Of a stretch of DNA of 64,000 bases, positions 26,536 to 35,002 are shown piece after piece. The notes under the pieces were generated by a model. The model ran no database searches, was not told where the DNA came from, and was given only the letters and a program-made list of their open reading frames with translations. Source of the stretch: Rubinisphaera margarita (GTDB lineage: Bacteria; Planctomycetota; Planctomycetia; Planctomycetales; Planctomycetaceae); the NCBI RefSeq assembly GCF_022267515.1, contig NZ_JAKFGB010000010.1:1-64000 (forward strand), given 5' to 3'. Both the position numbers and the translations under genes were made by a program. How positions within the stretch are numbered: the first letter of the stretch is position 1; each line of letters starts with the position of its first letter.

Positions 26536-26591
26536 AACCCGAAGCGTCAGCGAGGGATCAGCGTCCGTCGCCCTCGCTCACGCTTCAGGTT
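26536..26591. repeat. Stem-loop of the AACCCGAAGCGT family
   Basis: Arms 26536-26556 and 26571-26591 match in 19 of 21 positions when inverted. A second copy of the same family occurs at 47397-47467. Confidence 0.75.
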
Positions 26592-26611
26592 GAGCCCTCT
26601 TTCGACTCCAC

Positions 26612-26652
26612 GAAAAAAGCCGCAGTCCGGTTTCCCCGACTGCGGCTTTCTT
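26612..26652 (-). terminator. Bidirectional-looking rho-independent terminator
   Basis: A perfect 9-bp stem (26619-26627 with 26638-26646, GCCGCAGTC/GACTGCGGC) is flanked by six A on one side and a T-rich stretch on the other. It follows the minus-strand 188-residue protein gene by about 20 bp and could also stop transcripts from the plus side. Confidence 0.85.
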
Positions 26653-26671
26653 ATTGTCTCAACACTCAACG

Positions 26672-27238
26672 TTAGTTGAGGATCTTTCGCAGGTCAGCGA
26701 CGATGGCGTCGACCTTCAGATCAGCAGCCGACTTGGCGGAGTGGTTGGCTTTCACTTTGCCACCCTGAGCCAGAATCACGGTCACTTCTGCACTCGGGTT
26801 GATACCGTAGTCTGCAGGACCATTTTCGAATTCGTTAGGCAGCACGAACGGAACGTTCTTGGCTTCCGAAGCTTTCGCCAGTTTTTCAGCATTCGACTTG
26901 GCAGCCGCCTGGTTTTCGCCCATCGCGTTCACGAAGGCGCGGAGCTGTTTGTCGTCGTTCTTGGGAATGGCTTCGTCGATTTCGCGAACCAGATCGGCGA
27001 CTTTCTGATCAGCCGAGCGGGTGAAGATCATCACCTGCGGGCGGCCACCGTTCTTGCAGCGGTAGCAGAGGTTCTTGCCGACATTCACGCCGTCGTCATC
27101 GGCTCCACAAAGCTTCGTCACGTAAAAGGCACCGATGCCTTCTCCTTCCTGCAGCCCGCTCTTGACGTCTTCGGCAACAACGAAAGCAGCGCCTGTCAGC
27201 AGTGCAAACACAGTCAGCATGGGGGTGAATCGCTTCAT
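26672..27238 (-). CDS. Secreted thioredoxin-fold-like protein of unknown function
   Basis: 188 residues; ATG 27238 has AAGGAGA upstream and starts a signal peptide ending VVAED. The mature protein has a CYRC pair (LCYRCKNGGRPQVMIF) followed by a strand-helix pattern and a C-terminal NPSAEVTVILAQGGKV that resembles the cis-Pro/beta-hairpin part of thioredoxins. So a redox-active, TlpA-like or peroxiredoxin-like role is possible, but CxxC is in an unusual place before the first strand. Divergent from the propeller/peroxidase gene over 207 bp. Confidence 0.8.
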   Translation of the reverse strand: MKRFTPMLTVFALLTGAAFVVAEDVKSGLQEGEGIGAFYVTKLCGADDDGVNVGKNLCYRCKNGGRPQVMIFTRSADQKVADLVREIDEAIPKNDDKQLRAFVNAMGENQAAAKSNAEKLAKASEAKNVPFVLPNEFENGPADYGINPSAEVTVILAQGGKVKANHSAKSAADLKVDAIVADLRKILN

Positions 27239-27445
27239 CGAACTCTCCTTGGGAAAAGTCGGTCTGACCAGCCAAACGGCAGAGAAGCCACACCCGACGC
27301 GGCTCCCCATAAATATTCCATCCAGCATGGCGTTCAGTATCTCGCATGGGACGCAAGTCCACAAGTCTCGCCGATTATTATCGCTCCCGGATGCACGTTC
27401 TGTTATCTTGCTCACAATTGCGCACTTCCACGAAAGGACTGACCG

Positions 27446-29281
27446 ATGCTGCGACGTTCGTGTCTACTTCTCGCTTGCCTGGCTCTCGGAGCCGCCGCTC
27501 TGACTGAACCGGGAACCCGTTCCCTGGCCGAGAACCCTGGCAGCGCTCCCAGCCTGAAGGAAACGACCGCTCACCGCTCGCCTGTCGATGTCGCCCTCAG
27601 TCCCGACGGCCGCTGGCTCGTCACCGCCAATGAAACTTCCGACTCGATCTCCCTGATCGACACCGTGAGCGAAACGGTCGTCGATGAACTCAGCTGCCCC
27701 GGTGAACCGGCCGGCCTGGCGTTCTGTCTCGACGGCCACTCGATCGCCGTCAGCTGCACGAACTCCGGCAACATCGACGTCGTTCAGATTCAGGACGGCA
27801 GGCTCGTTCATCAGTTGAAGATTCACGTTGGCTACGAACCGGTCGGCCTCGCGGTCTCGCCCGATGGAAACATCGCGTATGCGGGCCTCGTCGCCACCGG
27901 CGAAGTCGCCGAGATCGATCTGCGAGCCGCGAAAGTGACGCGCACGTTCGAAGTCGGACGCTGGCCCCGTTACCTCACGGTGTCTCCCGATGGCTCCCGG
28001 CTCGCGGTCGGCTGCAGTGGTGAAAGTCGCATCGCCGTTGTGGAGACGAAGACCGGCGAAGTCGCGTACAAGGAACTGCTGATCGGCGGAATCAACATCG
28101 GGCATCTGCAGTGCTCCAGCGACGGCACGGAAGTCTACTTTCCGTGGATGGTCTACCGCAGCAACCCGATCACCATCGACAACATTCAACGAGGCTGGGT
28201 GTTGGCCAGTCGTATTGCCCGCGTCCGTCTCGATGGCCCGCAATACCGTGAAGCCATCTCTCTCGACGTTCCCCGCAAAGCGGTAGCCGATCCGCATGGC
28301 ATCGCCATGACGAGTGACGAACATCGCCTCGTCGTCTCGGCGTCCGGAACGCACGAACTGCTTGTGTATCGCAAGCCGGATCTTCCCTTCGAAGGCGTGG
28401 GCGGACCGGGCGATCTGATCGATCGACGCTTGATGGCCGACAAAGATCTGTTCGATCGCATCGATGTCGGCGGACGCCCGATGGGTATCGAGATCGCGAC
28501 CGATGACCGGAAGGTCTATGTGGCCAACTACACCCGCAACTCCATTCAGGTCGTCGATATCGAATGGAAACAGATCCTGAATGAAATCCCGCTTGGCGAG
28601 GCACCGGAGTTGACTCTGGCCCGTCGCGGCATGGAGTTGTTTCACGATGGCCAGAAGAGCCTCGACCAGTGGTACAGCTGCCACACCTGCCACTACAACG
28701 GCGGCGTCAACTCCAAGACGATGGACACGATGAACGACGGCACTGAGCTGACGATGAAAACCGTTCTTCCGCTGGAGAAACCGTCACAGACCGGCCCGTG
28801 GACCTGGCACGGCTGGCAGGATGATCTCACCGATGCGATGCAGGCCTCTTTCACGAACACCATGCAGGGCCGCCGCGTTTCCAATGACGATGCCCGAGCC
28901 GTGATCGCGTATCTCGATTCGATCGACCTGCCCCCCAACCCGTTCCGCAACAGCGACGGAAGTCTCACCGCAGCCGCCGAACGAGGCCGCAAGATCTTTG
29001 AGAGTTCGGCCACCGGATGTGCCGAATGTCACACCGGATCCCGTTTCACCGACGGCAAGATTCACGACGTCGGCCTCGGCTCCGCCGAAGATGCCTACAC
29101 CGGCTACAACACGCCGACACTCATCGGCTGTTACCGCAAAGTCAACTACCTCCACGACGGTCGGGCCACAACGCTGGAAGACGTTCTGACCGGCGATCAT
29201 GCCCCCGAAAAAGTCATGGGCGAACGGCCGCTGACGCAACAGGAACTGGCCGATCTGGTCGCGTATCTGAAATCGCTGTAA
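27446..29281 (+). CDS. Secreted YVTN-type beta-propeller fused to di-haem cytochrome c peroxidase-like domain
   Basis: 611 residues. ATG 27446 follows AAAGGA; signal peptide to about residue 29. Residues about 45-385 form a propeller of repeated VAVSPDG/ADIDL-like blades. The C-terminal part has two haem attachment sites, Cys412-Cys415-His416 (CHTCH) and Cys525-Cys528-His529 (CAECH), in MauG/cytochrome-c-peroxidase context, with YNTPTLIGCYRKVNYLHDGR near the end. Periplasmic; probably an electron-transfer or peroxidase enzyme that binds its partner through the propeller. Such fusions are known in planctomycetes. Confidence 0.9.
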   Translation: MLRRSCLLLACLALGAAALTEPGTRSLAENPGSAPSLKETTAHRSPVDVALSPDGRWLVTANETSDSISLIDTVSETVVDELSCPGEPAGLAFCLDGHSIAVSCTNSGNIDVVQIQDGRLVHQLKIHVGYEPVGLAVSPDGNIAYAGLVATGEVAEIDLRAAKVTRTFEVGRWPRYLTVSPDGSRLAVGCSGESRIAVVETKTGEVAYKELLIGGINIGHLQCSSDGTEVYFPWMVYRSNPITIDNIQRGWVLASRIARVRLDGPQYREAISLDVPRKAVADPHGIAMTSDEHRLVVSASGTHELLVYRKPDLPFEGVGGPGDLIDRRLMADKDLFDRIDVGGRPMGIEIATDDRKVYVANYTRNSIQVVDIEWKQILNEIPLGEAPELTLARRGMELFHDGQKSLDQWYSCHTCHYNGGVNSKTMDTMNDGTELTMKTVLPLEKPSQTGPWTWHGWQDDLTDAMQASFTNTMQGRRVSNDDARAVIAYLDSIDLPPNPFRNSDGSLTAAAERGRKIFESSATGCAECHTGSRFTDGKIHDVGLGSAEDAYTGYNTPTLIGCYRKVNYLHDGRATTLEDVLTGDHAPEKVMGERPLTQQELADLVAYLKSL

Positions 29282-29378
29282 CACGCTCCCGAGCTGAGAA
29301 AGCCGAGATTTTTGTGGTAGGATGCTCGTTTTCTCCGTAAGCTGAACCGGTTCCGGTTTCTTTACGGAGGACCCTCTC

Positions 29379-29627
29379 GTGCTGCAGTTCTTACAGCGAT
29401 CCGTCACATCGTCCCGGTTCGACGCCGGGCTTTCCCGGTATGTCTCGTTCCTCGCGGCTGCCCTGTTGCTGGTGCTCGGCTTCTACAAACTGGTGCGTAT
29501 GCCTCTCAATGAGTTTCAGCTGCTCTGTGGAATCCTGCTGCTGTTTCTGGTTGCGATGCAGTTCGTCGTCATCGGACTCATCACGCCACTTTCCATGAAA
29601 GCCGCGGAGAAACAATCGCGTCGCTGA
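29379..29627 (+). CDS. Two-TM mini membrane protein A (tandem duplicate)
   Basis: 82 residues from GTG 29379, which has an excellent ACGGAGG site 8 nt upstream. Two hydrophobic segments (about 22-41 and 47-70) and a basic C-terminus. It aligns along its whole length with the next gene: both read FD then a membrane helix, L-x-R, a short acidic link, LLCGILLLFLV / FLGILLVLAV, then GLITPL / GLLIPI. The family is not recognised; a role as small membrane-complex subunit is only a guess. The gap to its duplicate is 19 bp. Confidence 0.75.
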   Translation: MLQFLQRSVTSSRFDAGLSRYVSFLAAALLLVLGFYKLVRMPLNEFQLLCGILLLFLVAMQFVVIGLITPLSMKAAEKQSRR

Positions 29628-29646
29628 TGCCTTTCACGGAGATGCC

Positions 29647-29886
29647 ATGTTCGAACTGATGAAACGCAAGCTCACGTCAAACAATTTCGACTATCTGTTC
29701 GCTCAGTCGGCGACCTTACTCGGCTCGATCGTGATCTGCATCGTCGGACTCTACGCTCTGATCCGGCTCGATCTCAGCGAACCCGAGACGTTCCTCGGCA
29801 TTCTGCTGGTGCTGGCCGTGACCCTGCTTGGAATCATTTGCGGACTGTTGATCCCAATCGTCGAGCAGTACGACGCCGAGTCGTGA
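29647..29886 (+). CDS. Two-TM mini membrane protein B (tandem duplicate)
   Basis: 79 residues; ATG 29647 with CGGAGA upstream. Same topology as the preceding protein: N-terminal amphipathic stretch, helix about 20-40, helix about 48-70, ending VEQYDAES, acidic rather than basic. Similarity to the 82-residue neighbour is spread over the full length, which indicates a tandem gene duplication. No known family recognised. Confidence 0.75.
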   Translation: MFELMKRKLTSNNFDYLFAQSATLLGSIVICIVGLYALIRLDLSEPETFLGILLVLAVTLLGIICGLLIPIVEQYDAES

Positions 29887-29902
29887 AACAAAGCTCGGCC
29901 GA

Positions 29903-30631
29903 TTAACCGGCTGGGAAGAACCGTGCTTCGAGATTGCTCGCGATCGCTTTCATCTTCTCCACAGTTTCGAGACCACCGCGTCGATTCCAGAGGCGGCCAA
30001 AGGCCCATTGAAGATTTGCCGATTCCGTTCCCGATTGAAAGCGCGCGAGTCCATAGACGGGGATGCGAATCTCTTCCGCCTTGAAGGGATGCTTACGCTC
30101 TTCGAATTCGATCCACTCGAGTTGATCGTCACGCTCGACGAGCGATTTCCATTCTTCAAGAGTGATGGGGACCAGAACGCTTTCTTCGGGACGGTCGGTT
30201 CGTGCGATCACATGATTATCGCTTTGCAGCGGCTGCGAGCCGTTCGCCCTATAGTCAATTGATGCCAGAGGAGCCATCTGTTGAACAAATTCGGCGAGAT
30301 CAGCTGCAACGATTTCGAACTCATCGGCTTCATGATCAAAGAACCAGACACCAGCCTGAGGAGCATCGACATCGATCGCGTAGTTGTTTCCGCACCCGTC
30401 GTTTCCGATACACAGGAATGACGGAGGCCACGGCTTTCCAGCAAATGCTGCAGGTCGCGGCGTCATCCTCAGCTGCAGATTCTCGATGAGCATCCGCTTA
30501 AGATCGGATTCGAGATAAGGTTCACAACGCTCGGATCGAGCGACGATCTCGCAGTATGCTTCGGGGAGCTCAAACCCCAATCGCTTTTCGACGGTCTTCC
30601 GATCAATACTCACAGACAATTCCTTATTCAT
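29903..30631 (-). CDS. SMI1/KNR4-like protein
   Basis: About 242 residues from ATG 30631, which overlaps the sulfatase stop by 8 bp; GTG 30613 with AGGA 7 nt upstream is an alternative. The SMI1/KNR4 fold is suggested by KTVEKRLGFELPEAYCEIV near the N-terminus, FLCIGNDGCGNNYAIDV and VWFFDHEADEFEIVA. Such proteins occur as immunity proteins for contact-dependent toxins, but no toxin gene is next to it and a housekeeping role is equally possible. The C-terminal half (about 110 residues) is additional to the domain. Confidence 0.75.
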   Translation of the reverse strand: MNKELSVSIDRKTVEKRLGFELPEAYCEIVARSERCEPYLESDLKRMLIENLQLRMTPRPAAFAGKPWPPSFLCIGNDGCGNNYAIDVDAPQAGVWFFDHEADEFEIVAADLAEFVQQMAPLASIDYRANGSQPLQSDNHVIARTDRPEESVLVPITLEEWKSLVERDDQLEWIEFEERKHPFKAEEIRIPVYGLARFQSGTESANLQWAFGRLWNRRGGLETVEKMKAIASNLEARFFPAG

Positions 30632-32066
30632 TCTTCGAAGGACGGGCCGTAACCACCGGATCGCCGACATCCTTCTGCCAGTTACTCAGGATCTGTTTCA
30701 GTTGCCGGGCGATGTTCGCACACCCCGGCTCATCGATTCGGTTCTGCAGTTCATCCGGGTCACTCTCGATATCGAATAACTGCCACTGGCCAATCTGCGG
30801 ATAATGGATCAGCTTCCAGTTTCCTCGACGGACCATTCGCTGCGTGTCGCGATAGTAGCCGAAGATCTGGTCACGAATCTCATCCCTCTTTCCCTGTAAA
30901 ACCGGTACGAAGCTGCGGCCATCGAGATCTTCGCTGACCTCGACCTGCGCGAGTTCACAGAGCGTCGGATACAGGTCACGCAGGTAGACCTGAGCCGGGA
31001 ACCGCTTTCCCGCGGGAATCGTCGAACCTCGAATGAGCAGCGGGACGTTGATCGTGTGCTCGTACATATTCTGCTTGCCCCGCAGACCGTGACTGCCGAC
31101 GGCCAGGCCGTGGTCGCTGGTATAGACCACAATCGTGTTCTCACTCTGCCCGCTTTCCTCCAGCGCGTTGAGGATGCGGCCGACTTCCTGATCGAGATGA
31201 GAGATCACGGCATAGTACACAGCGAGATCTTCGCGAACATCGACTTCCGTTCTCGGAGAGGGCAGCAGCCCTTCATCGCGATCGCTCGACCCGATGTCGT
31301 ACGGATGCTTCGGCTGGAAGTTCTTCGGAAACGGAACCTCTTCCGGATCGTAAGCGTTCTCGAAACCAGGCGGCACGAGCAGCGGGTCGTGCGGAGCGGT
31401 GAAGTTCACATGCAGAAACCAGGGCTGCTCGCGAGCCCGCTCGATCTCTTCGATGGCAGCATCGGCAAACCGAGCACTGATGTCAGGAGTGAGACCGACA
31501 CCCATCTCCGGGAAGAGCTTGCGATCATCGGTCTGAAAGATCCAGCCGCGATACCCCGTGATGGGACGCCCATGGGCATCGACCTGATCTTTCCAGAAAC
31601 GGCCGCCCCCGGAGGAGAACAAGCCGTTGACGGTCTGATACCCGTGCGTGCTCGGTCGCCCGGAGTTGTGCCACTTCCCGACATAACAGGTATCGTATCC
31701 GGCTGCCTGAAAAGCCTCGGCAATCGTGATCCGTTTGGGAGGGACGGTGCCGCCGAAGTCGGTGACACCAATACGGAATCCCGTACAGCCGGTCAAAATC
31801 TCGGCTCGACTCGGCGTACAGATCGGATTCGCACAAACCGCTCGCGTGAAGGCGGCTCCATCGCGGACCAGCGAATCGAGATGCGGCGTACGGATGACCG
31901 TATTGCCGAGTGCGGCGATCGTATCGGGCCGCTGGTCATCCGAAACGAGGAACAGGATGTTCGGTCGGGAAGGCTCTGTCGCCTCGCTGGCCGAAGTAAG
32001 CACGCCGCAAAGAGCGAGCGCGAAAAGGAAGCTGCGAGACAGACTCGGCACTGCATCATACGCCAT
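30624..32066 (-). CDS. Secreted type I sulfatase
   Basis: 480 residues; ATG 32066 with GGGAGA upstream, signal peptide ending near ASEATE. The alkaline-phosphatase-superfamily blocks are ILFLVSDDQRPD (metal Asp pair), the sulfatase signature CTPSRAEILTG with Cys83 expected to become formylglycine, GKWH (Lys/His), and VVYTSDHGLAVGSHG (Asp/His). The Cys form requires a formylglycine-generating enzyme, not seen in this window. It probably removes sulfate from algal polysaccharide. The SMI1-like gene follows with an 8-bp overlap. Confidence 0.92.
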   Translation of the reverse strand: MAYDAVPSLSRSFLFALALCGVLTSASEATEPSRPNILFLVSDDQRPDTIAALGNTVIRTPHLDSLVRDGAAFTRAVCANPICTPSRAEILTGCTGFRIGVTDFGGTVPPKRITIAEAFQAAGYDTCYVGKWHNSGRPSTHGYQTVNGLFSSGGGRFWKDQVDAHGRPITGYRGWIFQTDDRKLFPEMGVGLTPDISARFADAAIEEIERAREQPWFLHVNFTAPHDPLLVPPGFENAYDPEEVPFPKNFQPKHPYDIGSSDRDEGLLPSPRTEVDVREDLAVYYAVISHLDQEVGRILNALEESGQSENTIVVYTSDHGLAVGSHGLRGKQNMYEHTINVPLLIRGSTIPAGKRFPAQVYLRDLYPTLCELAQVEVSEDLDGRSFVPVLQGKRDEIRDQIFGYYRDTQRMVRRGNWKLIHYPQIGQWQLFDIESDPDELQNRIDEPGCANIARQLKQILSNWQKDVGDPVVTARPSKNE

Positions 32067-32141
32067 CGTTTTCTCCCATCCGGCTGCATCGGGTTGTACG
32101 CTCCCGTGGTCACTTTCTGGCCGGCCTGAGTATAAAAGCGA

Positions 32142-32360
32142 TTAACGTGGCCGACTACTCCCGTAAAACGGATCTTCCCAATTCGAACCTTCTCGCGGTT
32201 CTGTAAGTAGCAACTTCGGAGGCCGGCCCCAACTGGCCCGGTACCCATCTGTAAACCCCTGCAGCCAGACGACGTAAAGCAGCGACCCGCCCAGGACCGC
32301 GAAAAACGCCCATTGCAAAGCACGCTGAACCGTTTGCACTTTGAACTCCATAACAGACAT
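32142..32360 (-). CDS. Small single-TM protein
   Basis: About 72 residues from ATG 32360 (ATG 32351 three codons later is the alternative; an in-frame upstream ATG at 32402 is possible too). A single membrane segment (ALQWAFFAVLGGSLLYVVWL) is followed by a Pro-rich, partly acidic tail ending DPFYGSSRPR. It has no recognised family. The gene lies between the tRNA-Leu and the sulfatase on the same strand. No clear ribosome site is visible, so I hold it at moderate confidence. Confidence 0.45.
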   Translation of the reverse strand: MSVMEFKVQTVQRALQWAFFAVLGGSLLYVVWLQGFTDGYRASWGRPPKLLLTEPREGSNWEDPFYGSSRPR

Positions 32361-32445
32361 GCAGCAAACACTCTGCTTGTACACCACTGGTAACGGAGAC
32401 ACTTTTCAGAATCTGCGAGCTTCTCCAAACTTTCTGATCGACAAT

Positions 32446-32485
32446 AAAAAAACCGTTGCTCCGGAGAACGGAGCAACGGTTTTTC
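32446..32485 (-). terminator. Terminator after tRNA-Leu, bidirectional
   Basis: A perfect 10-bp stem (32453-32462 with 32470-32479, CCGTTGCTCC/GGAGCAACGG) flanked by an A-run and a T-run of five or more. It starts about 19 nt past the tRNA 3' end. Confidence 0.9.
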
Positions 32486-32497
32486 ATCAGAATCAAG

Positions 32498-32582
32498 TAG
32501 CCGAGGCGGGACTCGAACCCGCACGGAGGTAACCCTCCCCGGGATTTTAAGTCCCGTGCGTCTGCCATTTCGCCACTCGGCC
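32498..32582 (-). tRNA. trnL: tRNA-Leu (anticodon UAA)
   Basis: 85 nt. Read on the minus strand it begins GGCCGAGTGGCGAAATGGCA, with the D-arm GCGAAATGGCAGACGC, anticodon stem CGGGA/TCCCG around loop CTTAAAA (anticodon at 32547-32549), a long class-II variable arm, and the T-arm GCGGGTTCGAGTCCCGC. The acceptor stem is GGCCGAG/CTCGGCT with a G-U first pair and discriminator A. The 3' CCA is not encoded. Confidence 0.97.
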
Positions 32583-32610
32583 AAAACGTTCTGTAAAAAT
32601 GGCTTGCGGA

Positions 32611-32639
32611 ATATTACCGGCTCGCTTTCCGGTTTTGAA
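32611..32639 (-). promoter_or_regulatory. Possible sigma70-type promoter for tRNA-Leu
   Basis: On the minus strand TTCAAA (32639-32634) and TAATAT (32616-32611) are separated by exactly 17 bp, and lie about 28 nt before the tRNA. Each hexamer matches consensus at 4 of 6 positions, so this is suggestive only. Confidence 0.35.
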
Positions 32640-32694
32640 CCCCGCCCGAGTCGCGATGTTCGGGGGATTCTGTGACAGACCATTTATTTCATAA

Positions 32695-32725
32695 AAAGAG
32701 CCTGCCAGTTTCCCGACAGGCTCCG
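32695..32725 (-). terminator. Rho-independent terminator
   Basis: Stem GAGCCTG/CAGGCTC (32698-32704, 32717-32723) followed, on the minus strand, by TTTTT. It sits 25 bp after the stop of the four-repeat secreted protein. Confidence 0.9.
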
Positions 32726-32749
32726 ATTCGTAAGCTACTTCAGCTTCGC

Positions 32750-34849
32750 CTATTCGGCGGGCCGAACGGAATTAGCGACGAGCATCTTGCCGGCCTTCAG
32801 GTCAAGCAGAATGCCATCGACAGTCAACGCGGTCCCCACGGGAACACTGAAGTCATCCGCATCGACGGGGCCGAGATCGACCATCACCTTTTGATTGTTC
32901 TCCGCGGTATTGATGGTAATGATGCCGTGGGATTCTCCCATCACCGGGCTCGTCTTCGAGGCGACCACTTCGCCTGAAATCGTGACCGGCTCATCGTTTC
33001 CGGTATAACGGTTGGCAACGAACGACTGCTCGCCCTGGTTGATGCGGTTCACCAGAACCAGCGGCTGCTCAGTATCAAGCTGGGTCGCCAGACCGAATGC
33101 GGAGATGCGATCACCCTGTTCGAGGCTGATCTGAACCTGTTGGGTCGGTCCCAGATCGAGTCGTACCTGGTTCCCGCCAGTGGTCTTTACGGTCACCAGA
33201 CGCCGAGTGCTCTTCCCGAAGTCCTGGTCCTTCACGCTCTGAACGGCTCCTTCCACCGTAACGAGAGGAGCACGCTTTGAGCGTTCTGGCTGCTGATCAG
33301 TTCCAGCCTGGGTCGCACTCTCTCCGGGAGTCGGAGGAGCATCCGGTCGAGCTTCCGGCTTCACCGGCATCTTGACCGTTTTCTTCCGACCATCTTCATC
33401 GATGGTGCTGGCAGCGGCCAGCTTCGACTGCGGTTTCTTCTCGTTCATCTCCTGGTTGGCAGGCTGCTCAGCGGCCTGTCCGCCGTTGGTCTGTCGCAGA
33501 TCCTGAGCATTGTCCGTCCGCGGACGGTTCACTTTCACGTTCGTTTCCTGCTGGCGAACTGATTCCGCCATCAGTACGGTCTGTTCCCCGGCCTGAATCG
33601 GCGACCCGGCAACAGTCAGAGCGTTGCCTTCCTTGAGAACGATCTTCTCAGAGATCAGAGCGATTCCGAGATCGACAATCATTTCTCCGTTCGGAGTCTG
33701 AAGGGTCACGATCTGGATCGGCTCTCCGCCGTAGTCGACAATTCGCGTCGATTTCACGGTTCCCTGAACAATCTCAAAGTTCCGATCAATTACCACCTGA
33801 TTTTCGCCCAGACGAACTTCTCGAGCCAGGATGACTTCCTTATCACCGACAGTCGTCATCACGCCATTCACCGAGATGCGATCGCCGGTATTAATCGCGG
33901 TCTCTGCCAGATCATCCAGATTCCCCAGATCGACGACAAAGTTGTCCCCCTGAGCGTTCTGCACCTGAATCACCCGGTGAGAAATCTGCTGGCCCCGCAT
34001 TGGTACATTTTTGACCAACATGACCGTTCCCTGAACGGAGCGGGCTGTCTGAGCTTCCTGAACGACCGTCTCAGACTGAACAACGTCAGTACGTTCTTCG
34101 GTCGGTTTGCGGACTGGAGGCTTGTTGTCTTTCAGTCGATCGAGCGGCTGCGACACGCCGTCAAAGGGCCCATCGCCTTCCACGTCATTGACGAAATCGA
34201 ACTCCCGATAATACTCGGGCAGTTCCATGACCGGACGGTAAGCCGGTGTTTCATAATAATCATAAAACCAGTTGTCATCGTCAGTTGCTTCATCATAGCC
34301 GTACGTGGGAACGGGCGGATACGCCGCGACACGAGGAGCAACGGCCGCCGGTGGGACAACAGCAGCCGGTGGAGCAACTCCGGGACGCGTGACGACGTCG
34401 GCCGGGGGTGCGATCGGACTTTTCGGACCAATCACAGGTTCCTCATCAACGACCTGCCCGGGAGTGACGATTGCCGTTCCCCGGACCCGATTGGCCGGGT
34501 CCGCAGGGATGACGCCTGCATCGGGGACCTTCACGCGGTAATTGTTGTAGTAGGTGTCGTAAACTGAATAGACGGAGCTGGCTTCGTCATAGCTGAGGCG
34601 GTCGTAGTCGTAGTCGCGCCGGTAGCCCCAATCCTCCGCCATCTCGGTGATGTAGTAGTCTGCGGTGATTGAATTGGCTCGCCAGGCACCACCCGGTTGA
34701 GCGTGAAACGCCCGGGGCAGGTAGTTCGGCTCCACGTTCGCACCCGCCTCTACGGCCGTGGCGCTTTGGGCGGAAGCGATCTGCACGGCCGACAGCGTTA
34801 CCACCATCGCCGCGAAAATCCTTACGCCACTTACGGTTCGGTCAATCAT
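32750..34849 (-). CDS. Secreted protein with four tandem OB-like repeats
   Basis: 699 residues; ATG 34849 with AAGGAG upstream; signal peptide ends near ASAQSA. Residues 40-230 are low-complexity, rich in Tyr, Asp, Pro and Ala, including an Ala/Pro run near 150-175. Then four copies of an about 80-residue unit occur at about 270-355, 361-445, 533-618 and 626-699. Each reads QGTV or EGAV, then V-x-V-x-T-x-x-G-x-x, VDLG, then I-x-x-GDRISV-x-G and a final LVA-type strand. Repeats 2 and 3 are separated by an 80-residue Lys/Glu/Pro-rich linker. The unit looks like a five-stranded OB-type barrel. Family unknown to me; cell-envelope role inferred. Confidence 0.85.
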   Translation of the reverse strand: MIDRTVSGVRIFAAMVVTLSAVQIASAQSATAVEAGANVEPNYLPRAFHAQPGGAWRANSITADYYITEMAEDWGYRRDYDYDRLSYDEASSVYSVYDTYYNNYRVKVPDAGVIPADPANRVRGTAIVTPGQVVDEEPVIGPKSPIAPPADVVTRPGVAPPAAVVPPAAVAPRVAAYPPVPTYGYDEATDDDNWFYDYYETPAYRPVMELPEYYREFDFVNDVEGDGPFDGVSQPLDRLKDNKPPVRKPTEERTDVVQSETVVQEAQTARSVQGTVMLVKNVPMRGQQISHRVIQVQNAQGDNFVVDLGNLDDLAETAINTGDRISVNGVMTTVGDKEVILAREVRLGENQVVIDRNFEIVQGTVKSTRIVDYGGEPIQIVTLQTPNGEMIVDLGIALISEKIVLKEGNALTVAGSPIQAGEQTVLMAESVRQQETNVKVNRPRTDNAQDLRQTNGGQAAEQPANQEMNEKKPQSKLAAASTIDEDGRKKTVKMPVKPEARPDAPPTPGESATQAGTDQQPERSKRAPLVTVEGAVQSVKDQDFGKSTRRLVTVKTTGGNQVRLDLGPTQQVQISLEQGDRISAFGLATQLDTEQPLVLVNRINQGEQSFVANRYTGNDEPVTISGEVVASKTSPVMGESHGIITINTAENNQKVMVDLGPVDADDFSVPVGTALTVDGILLDLKAGKMLVANSVRPAE

Positions 34850-35002
34850 CGTCTGCTCCTTATTCTCTGCTGAAAGAGACACGACCACTGTCTTCGTCGA
34901 CAGACCGTCCGCGTCTCGGTAGGTCCGAAGAATCAGGAAGCCGCAGACTGCATGCCAGACGCAGACGCTTTTTCGCGAACCGGTTAAGTCGCCGCAGCCG
35001 GT

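Larger units (their letters stand above)
26095..26671. other. 577-bp intergenic stretch with nested inverted repeats, no credible gene
   Basis: Short open frames here do not look like protein. It contains a 153-bp inverted structure (26238-26390), a 56-bp stem-loop (26536-26591) and a terminator (26612-26652). The two phrases GATAGCCGGAGACGTA near 26194 and GATAGCCGTAGACGTA near 26432 are direct copies. Confidence 0.7.

Noticed and set aside
29903..30631. Toxin-immunity locus because of the SMI1/KNR4-like protein
   Set aside because: No toxin-like or polymorphic-toxin gene is adjacent; the gene overlaps a sulfatase, so an immunity role is not supported.
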